A stretch of 9,807 nucleotides of DNA from an uncultured Blautia sp. (lineage in GTDB: Bacteria; Bacillota; Clostridia; Lachnospirales; Lachnospiraceae): assembly GCA_934394545.1 (NCBI GenBank), contig CAKRRG010000087.1, positions 1 to 9,807 on the forward strand, written 5' to 3'. The position numbers and the translations under genes are program-made. Below the pieces are notes generated by a model. It was not told the DNA's origin. It searched no databases and was given only the letters and a program-made list of their open reading frames with translations. Shown here piece after piece: positions 6,655-9,807 of the stretch; position 1 is the stretch's first letter; each line of letters starts with the position of its first letter.

Positions 6655-7545
6655 ATGAAAGTTCTTGTTGTGGATATAGGTGGAACATATATTAAATATG
6701 CCTGCATGAAAGAAAATATGGAGATCCTGGAACGGGGAAAAGTAAGGACACCGCAGGATGGCAGAGAAGCTTTGGTCGAAACAATCGGTACTATTTATGA
6801 TCAAATGGAAAATGTGGACGGAATTGCCATATCCATGCCAGGAATTATAGATTCAGAAAACGGTTACTGTTGTATGGGCGGTGCGTTGCGTTACAATGAT
6901 GATTTTTACTTAAAACGTCATTTATATCAGCGCTGTCCTGTAAAAATCCATATGGAAAATGATGCCAAATGTGCTGCCATGGCAGAAGCCACTGTTGGAA
7001 GCCTGAAAGATGTGGAAGACGGATTTGTTTTAATCTTTGGAACTATGATCGGCGGTGGGTTTATTAAAAATCATACACTTCATCGGGGAAAACATTTTTC
7101 AGCAGGAGAGGTTTCCTATATTAACACAAAAAGAGATGAAGTTCCTGGTGTGGAAACTGTATGGGGAAATCGCTGCGGCACACCGCGACTTTGCAAGATG
7201 TATGCAGAAAAGAAAAATCTGAAAGCAGAAGAAGTCGATGGAATCAAAGTATTTGAAGGAGTTCATGCACAGGAAAAAGAAGCTCTTGAATGCCTTCAGG
7301 ACTACACAAAAGAAATCGCCATACAGATATTTAACTTACAAAATATTTTAGATCCGGAACGATTTTCCATTGGCGGTGGTATTTCTGCACAACCTATCTT
7401 TATTGAATACATCAAGAATAATCTAAAGACATTATATGCAGAATGTCCATATTATGTACCACGGGCGGAAGTAGTGAGCTGTAAGTTTCAGAACGATGCC
7501 AATTTAATTGGTGCACTGCAGTGTTTTCTTGCAGCTAATCAATGA
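6655..7545 (+). CDS. ROK-family sugar kinase, candidate anhydrohexitol 6-kinase
   Basis: A 296-aa cytoplasmic kinase with the ASKHA fold. The ATP phosphate loop is DIGGTYIK (7-14), followed by ISMPGIID, the catalytic Asp103 in ENDAKCAAMAEA, FGTMIGGGF (128-136) and SIGGGIS (238-244). The zinc motif CxCGxxGCxE of many ROK proteins is absent; the region reads WGNRCGTPRLC. The usual GExGH sugar-binding motif reads GEVSY (151-155), so Glu152 stays but the His is lost. This pattern recalls beta-glucoside-kinase-like ROK members, which phosphorylate O6 of a sugar lacking a free anomeric carbon. In this operon that would suit 1,5-anhydroglucitol or 1,5-anhydromannitol, yielding the substrate of the GRE (inference). 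The start is fixed by AAGGGGG (6642-6648 region) just before ATG. The gap after the aldolase is 15 bases. It appears to be the last gene of the operon, although no clear terminator follows. Confidence 0.87.
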   Translation: MKVLVVDIGGTYIKYACMKENMEILERGKVRTPQDGREALVETIGTIYDQMENVDGIAISMPGIIDSENGYCCMGGALRYNDDFYLKRHLYQRCPVKIHMENDAKCAAMAEATVGSLKDVEDGFVLIFGTMIGGGFIKNHTLHRGKHFSAGEVSYINTKRDEVPGVETVWGNRCGTPRLCKMYAEKKNLKAEEVDGIKVFEGVHAQEKEALECLQDYTKEIAIQIFNLQNILDPERFSIGGGISAQPIFIEYIKNNLKTLYAECPYYVPRAEVVSCKFQNDANLIGALQCFLAANQ

Positions 7546-7665
7546 TCACACACATCTTTATACAATCTTAATACGAAATCAGATACTCTTATGCCATCTT
7601 TAAAGGCAATTATATATAATGAGTGCATCAAAAAAGTAATCATTCGTAAGGAGTTCTGATCATTT
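7546..7665 (+). promoter_or_regulatory. Intergenic region with a likely ktr promoter
   Basis: A perfect -10 TATAAT lies at 7615-7620, inside the 12-base palindrome ATTATATATAAT (7609-7620). The -35 region (around 7591-7597, ATGCCAT) is poor, so the promoter is uncertain. AAGGAG at 7648-7653 serves ktrB, 12 bases from its ATG, a rather long spacing. I see no terminator for the upstream operon and nothing long or structured enough for a c-di-AMP riboswitch. Confidence 0.38.
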
Positions 7666-9003
7666 ATGCCGGAAAAATCATATAAGAAAAAACATCTGAC
7701 ATCTTTTCAGCTAATAATTCTGGGATTTGCAGGAGTGATCCTTTTGGGAAGCATTCTTTTAATGCTTCCCTTTTCATCTGTAGATAGAATACCAACTCCA
7801 TTTCATGAGGCTCTTTTTACAGCCACTTCGGCGGTATGTGTTACCGGGCTTGTGGTAAAGGATACCGGAAGCTACTGGTCTCTGGCCGGACAGACAATTA
7901 TTCTTGTACTCATACAAATAGGCGGACTTGGAGTGGTAACGGTGGCTGCATCTGTTTCCCTTCTTTCCGGTAAAAAAATATCCCTTATGCAAAGAAGTAC
8001 CATGCAGGATGCGATTTCTGCACCTAAGGTTGGCGGAATTGTCAGATTGACAAGGTTTATTTTAAAGGGGACATTTTTGATCGAAGCCATAGGTGCATTG
8101 TTACTGCTTCCGGTTTTTTTATGGGATTACAAGGGAAAGGGAATCTGGCTGTCCGTCTTTCATTCTATTTCCGCTTTTTGTAATGCAGGATTTGATATTC
8201 TGGGAACATCTGCAAATCCTTTTCCCTCTCTGACAGGGTATTCTGCAAATGTTCTTATAAATGTAGTGATCATGCTTTTAATCATCATAGGGGGAATCGG
8301 TTTTCTCACCTGGGACGATATTTATACGAACAAAATGAAGTTTAAACGTTATCGCATGCAAAGCAAGATTATCCTGGTGACTACTGCATGCCTGATCTTA
8401 TTTCCGATCATTTTTTTCTTTACCTGTGATCTGAAACATCTATCCACAGGACAACGTTTATTAGCTGCGGCGTTTCAATCGGTAACTACAAGAACTGCCG
8501 GATTTAATACGATTGACATTTCAAAGATGGGTGAAGCTTCAAAAGCAGTTATGATATTGTTAATGGTGATTGGTGGTTCGCCTGGTTCTACAGCAGGTGG
8601 AATGAAAACTACAACGTTTACAGTTCTTGTATTAAATGCAATTGCCACATTCCGAAGCCAGGAAAATGCAGGGGCTTTTGGCAGGAGACTGGAATATCAT
8701 GTGATAAAAAATGCAGCAACAATAGCCATGCTTTATTTTGTGTTATTTTTTTGTGGCGGGCTTGCAATCAGTATATATGAAGAGCTTCCTCTTTTAGACT
8801 GCCTGTTTGAGTCTGCTTCAGCTGTGGGAACAGTAGGACTCACACTGGGAATCACACCGAAGCTTCATATGTTTTCGCAAATTGTGCTGATCATACTGAT
8901 GTATCTGGGGCGTGTAGGAGGTCTGACCTTGATTTACGCCGTATTTTCCGGAAGAAACAAGGGAAATGCAAAGCTTCCTTTGGAAAAGATTACAGTGGGA
9001 TAA
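7666..9003 (+). CDS. ktrB: TrkH/KtrB-family potassium uptake channel subunit
   Basis: A 445-aa integral membrane protein that forms the K+ (Na+-dependent in known Ktr systems) translocation pore in the cytoplasmic membrane. The four pore repeats each show their filter Gly: SAVCVTGLV (Gly61), SAFCNAGFD (Gly175), TTRTAGFNT (Gly279) and SAVGTVGLT (Gly391). The intramembrane gating loop after the third repeat is present as IGGSPGSTAGGMKTTT (around 302-317). Hydrophobic helices flank each loop, starting with residues 15-36. Length is typical of KtrB and shorter than TrkH. The regulatory subunit KtrA follows after 18 bases. A candidate promoter upstream suggests expression apart from the sugar operon. 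Confidence 0.95.
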   Translation: MPEKSYKKKHLTSFQLIILGFAGVILLGSILLMLPFSSVDRIPTPFHEALFTATSAVCVTGLVVKDTGSYWSLAGQTIILVLIQIGGLGVVTVAASVSLLSGKKISLMQRSTMQDAISAPKVGGIVRLTRFILKGTFLIEAIGALLLLPVFLWDYKGKGIWLSVFHSISAFCNAGFDILGTSANPFPSLTGYSANVLINVVIMLLIIIGGIGFLTWDDIYTNKMKFKRYRMQSKIILVTTACLILFPIIFFFTCDLKHLSTGQRLLAAAFQSVTTRTAGFNTIDISKMGEASKAVMILLMVIGGSPGSTAGGMKTTTFTVLVLNAIATFRSQENAGAFGRRLEYHVIKNAATIAMLYFVLFFCGGLAISIYEELPLLDCLFESASAVGTVGLTLGITPKLHMFSQIVLIILMYLGRVGGLTLIYAVFSGRNKGNAKLPLEKITVG

Positions 9004-9021
9004 GAAGGAGAAAATAATATT

Positions 9022-9669
9022 ATGAAAAATGTATTGATCATTGGAGTTGGAAGATTTGGAAGGCATATTGCCAGGCAGCTGAATCAGCTGGGACATGAAA
9101 TTATGGCAGTTGACTGGAAAGAAGAAAGAGTTGACAAAATATTGCCATTTGTGACCAATGCGCAGATTGGTGACAGTACCAATGCCGATTTTTTACAATC
9201 TCTTGGAATTGGAAATTACGATATCTGCTTTGTAACCATTGGAGGAAGTTTTCAAAATTCTCTTGAAACAACTTCTCTTCTGAAAGAACTGGGAGCGAAA
9301 CTGGTGATATCCAGAGCGGAACGTGATGTTCAGGAAAAATTCCTTTTGCGTAATGGTGCGGATAAAGTGGTTTATCCGGAAAAGCAGGTTGCAAAGTGGG
9401 CCTCTATCCGTTACACAGATGATCACATCCTCGACTATATGGAGGTGGATGCATCCCATGCGATTTTTGAAGTGGAAGTGCCGGAAGAATGGGTTGGAAA
9501 AACAGTAGGAGAACTGGATATCAGAAAACGCTACAACATTAATATTCTGGCAGTAAAAAATGAAGGAGAATTCGGTATCGCAATTTCACCGGATACGTAT
9601 TTTGAAGAGAATCATAAATTACTGGTGTTAGGGGAATACAGGGCACTGCAGAAGTGTTTCCGCATATAG
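9022..9669 (+). CDS. ktrA: KtrA-type RCK regulatory subunit of potassium uptake
   Basis: A 215-aa cytoplasmic protein that forms an octameric ring controlling KtrB. The N-terminal RCK_N Rossmann domain has the nucleotide loop GVGRFG (8-13), the acidic residue at the end of beta-2 (Asp31 in AVDWKEE) and IGDSTN (49-54). It ends near residue 130. The RCK_C domain (about 134-212) starts at DYMEVD and includes VGKTVGELDIR and LLVLGE; in homologues this domain binds c-di-AMP, which closes the system. The start is supported by AAGGAG at 9005-9010, 11 bases upstream. The gap after ktrB is 18 bases, so the two are co-transcribed. Length and domain order match KtrA/KtrC and show no sign of damage. Confidence 0.95.
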   Translation: MKNVLIIGVGRFGRHIARQLNQLGHEIMAVDWKEERVDKILPFVTNAQIGDSTNADFLQSLGIGNYDICFVTIGGSFQNSLETTSLLKELGAKLVISRAERDVQEKFLLRNGADKVVYPEKQVAKWASIRYTDDHILDYMEVDASHAIFEVEVPEEWVGKTVGELDIRKRYNINILAVKNEGEFGIAISPDTYFEENHKLLVLGEYRALQKCFRI

Positions 9670-9708
9670 TTCATTTGCAGCGAAAAGACTGGTAAAGAGG
9701 TGCTGGTA

Positions 9709-9807
9709 ATGGCAGAAGGAATGCTGATGGTTACTGTATTTTGTATGTTTGGACTTGGATTTTATATTGCAAATAAAGCAGATCAGTTTTGGAGCGAAAT
9801 TCAGGAA
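9709..9807 (+). CDS. Small membrane protein, 5' part only; unknown function
   Basis: ATG 9709 opens a frame of 33 codons that runs off the window edge. It begins MAEGMLMVTVFCMFGLGFYI, a single N-terminal membrane helix with the positive residue placed after it (ANKADQFWSEIQE). An AAGAGG (9694-9699) gives a fair ribosome binding site. It begins 39 bases after ktrA with no terminator between, so it may belong to the ktr operon. I do not recognise it; single-helix membrane proteins of this size are too simple to assign. Confidence 0.6.
   Translation, partial: MAEGMLMVTVFCMFGLGFYIANKADQFWSEIQE

Noticed and set aside
7512..7530. CACTGCAGTG followed by TTTTCTT as a terminator of the kinase operon
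   Set aside because: The palindrome has no loop, lies within the kinase coding region and the T-run is short and interrupted.
7546..7665. c-di-AMP (ydaO-type) riboswitch ahead of ktrB
   Set aside because: The gap is only 120 bases and shows no recognisable conserved core or terminator hairpin.
8325..8331. TACGAAC heptamer as another operator
   Set aside because: It lies inside the ktrB coding sequence, without dyad symmetry or a nearby promoter; chance occurrence.
1..9807. CRISPR array, insertion sequence, tRNA or phage attachment site
   Set aside because: No regularly spaced repeats, transposase, terminal inverted repeats or tRNA-like cloverleaf were seen on either strand.

Overview
The window looks like chromosome of a low-to-mid GC, strictly anaerobic Firmicute, most likely a gut Lachnospiraceae (Blautia/Ruminococcus/Dorea-like). 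This rests on the protein family set (oxygen-sensitive glycyl radical enzymes, a Ktr-type potassium system), strong AGGAGG-type ribosome binding sites and AT-rich intergenic DNA; it is an inference, since no rRNA or marker gene is present.

Layout. (1) 1-993: 3' part of a pyruvate formate-lyase gene (pflB), followed closely by a small FUSC/aromatic-acid-exporter-like reading frame (1002-1532) that seems to have lost its middle. A hairpin plus T-run (1547-1592) ends this block and probably also ends the convergent operon. (2) 1633-3327, minus strand: a glycyl-radical-enzyme activase (radical SAM, two extra 4Fe-4S clusters) and, 36 bases after it, a DeoR/GlpR-type regulator. (3) 3328-3510: a divergent control region with a good promoter for each direction and TACGAAC-containing operator-like sites. 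(4) 3511-7545, plus strand: a glycyl radical C-O lyase/dehydratase-type enzyme (804 aa), a fructose-6-phosphate-aldolase-type enzyme (225 aa) and a ROK sugar kinase (296 aa), closely spaced as one operon. (5) 7666-9669: KtrB and KtrA, a potassium uptake channel and its regulatory subunit, then the first 33 codons of an unidentified small membrane protein running off the edge.

How the genes work together. Regions 2-4 form one catabolic cassette. The combination of GRE, its activase and an FSA-type aldolase is the same as in E. coli ybiW-ybiY-fsaA and pflD-pflC-fsaB. As I recall, YbiW and PflD are reported to open the ring of 1,5-anhydroglucitol-6-phosphate and 1,5-anhydromannitol-6-phosphate, giving 1-deoxyfructose-6-phosphate. 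FSA then splits this to glyceraldehyde-3-phosphate and hydroxyacetone ('anhydroglycolysis'). The cassette here adds a cytoplasmic ROK kinase, which suggests that the free anhydro-sugar is taken up and phosphorylated inside the cell, and a DeoR regulator likely to sense a phosphorylated sugar. No transporter and no hydroxyacetone reductase (GldA-like) lies in the window. The substrate assignment is inference. The enzyme class of each gene is well supported by motifs.
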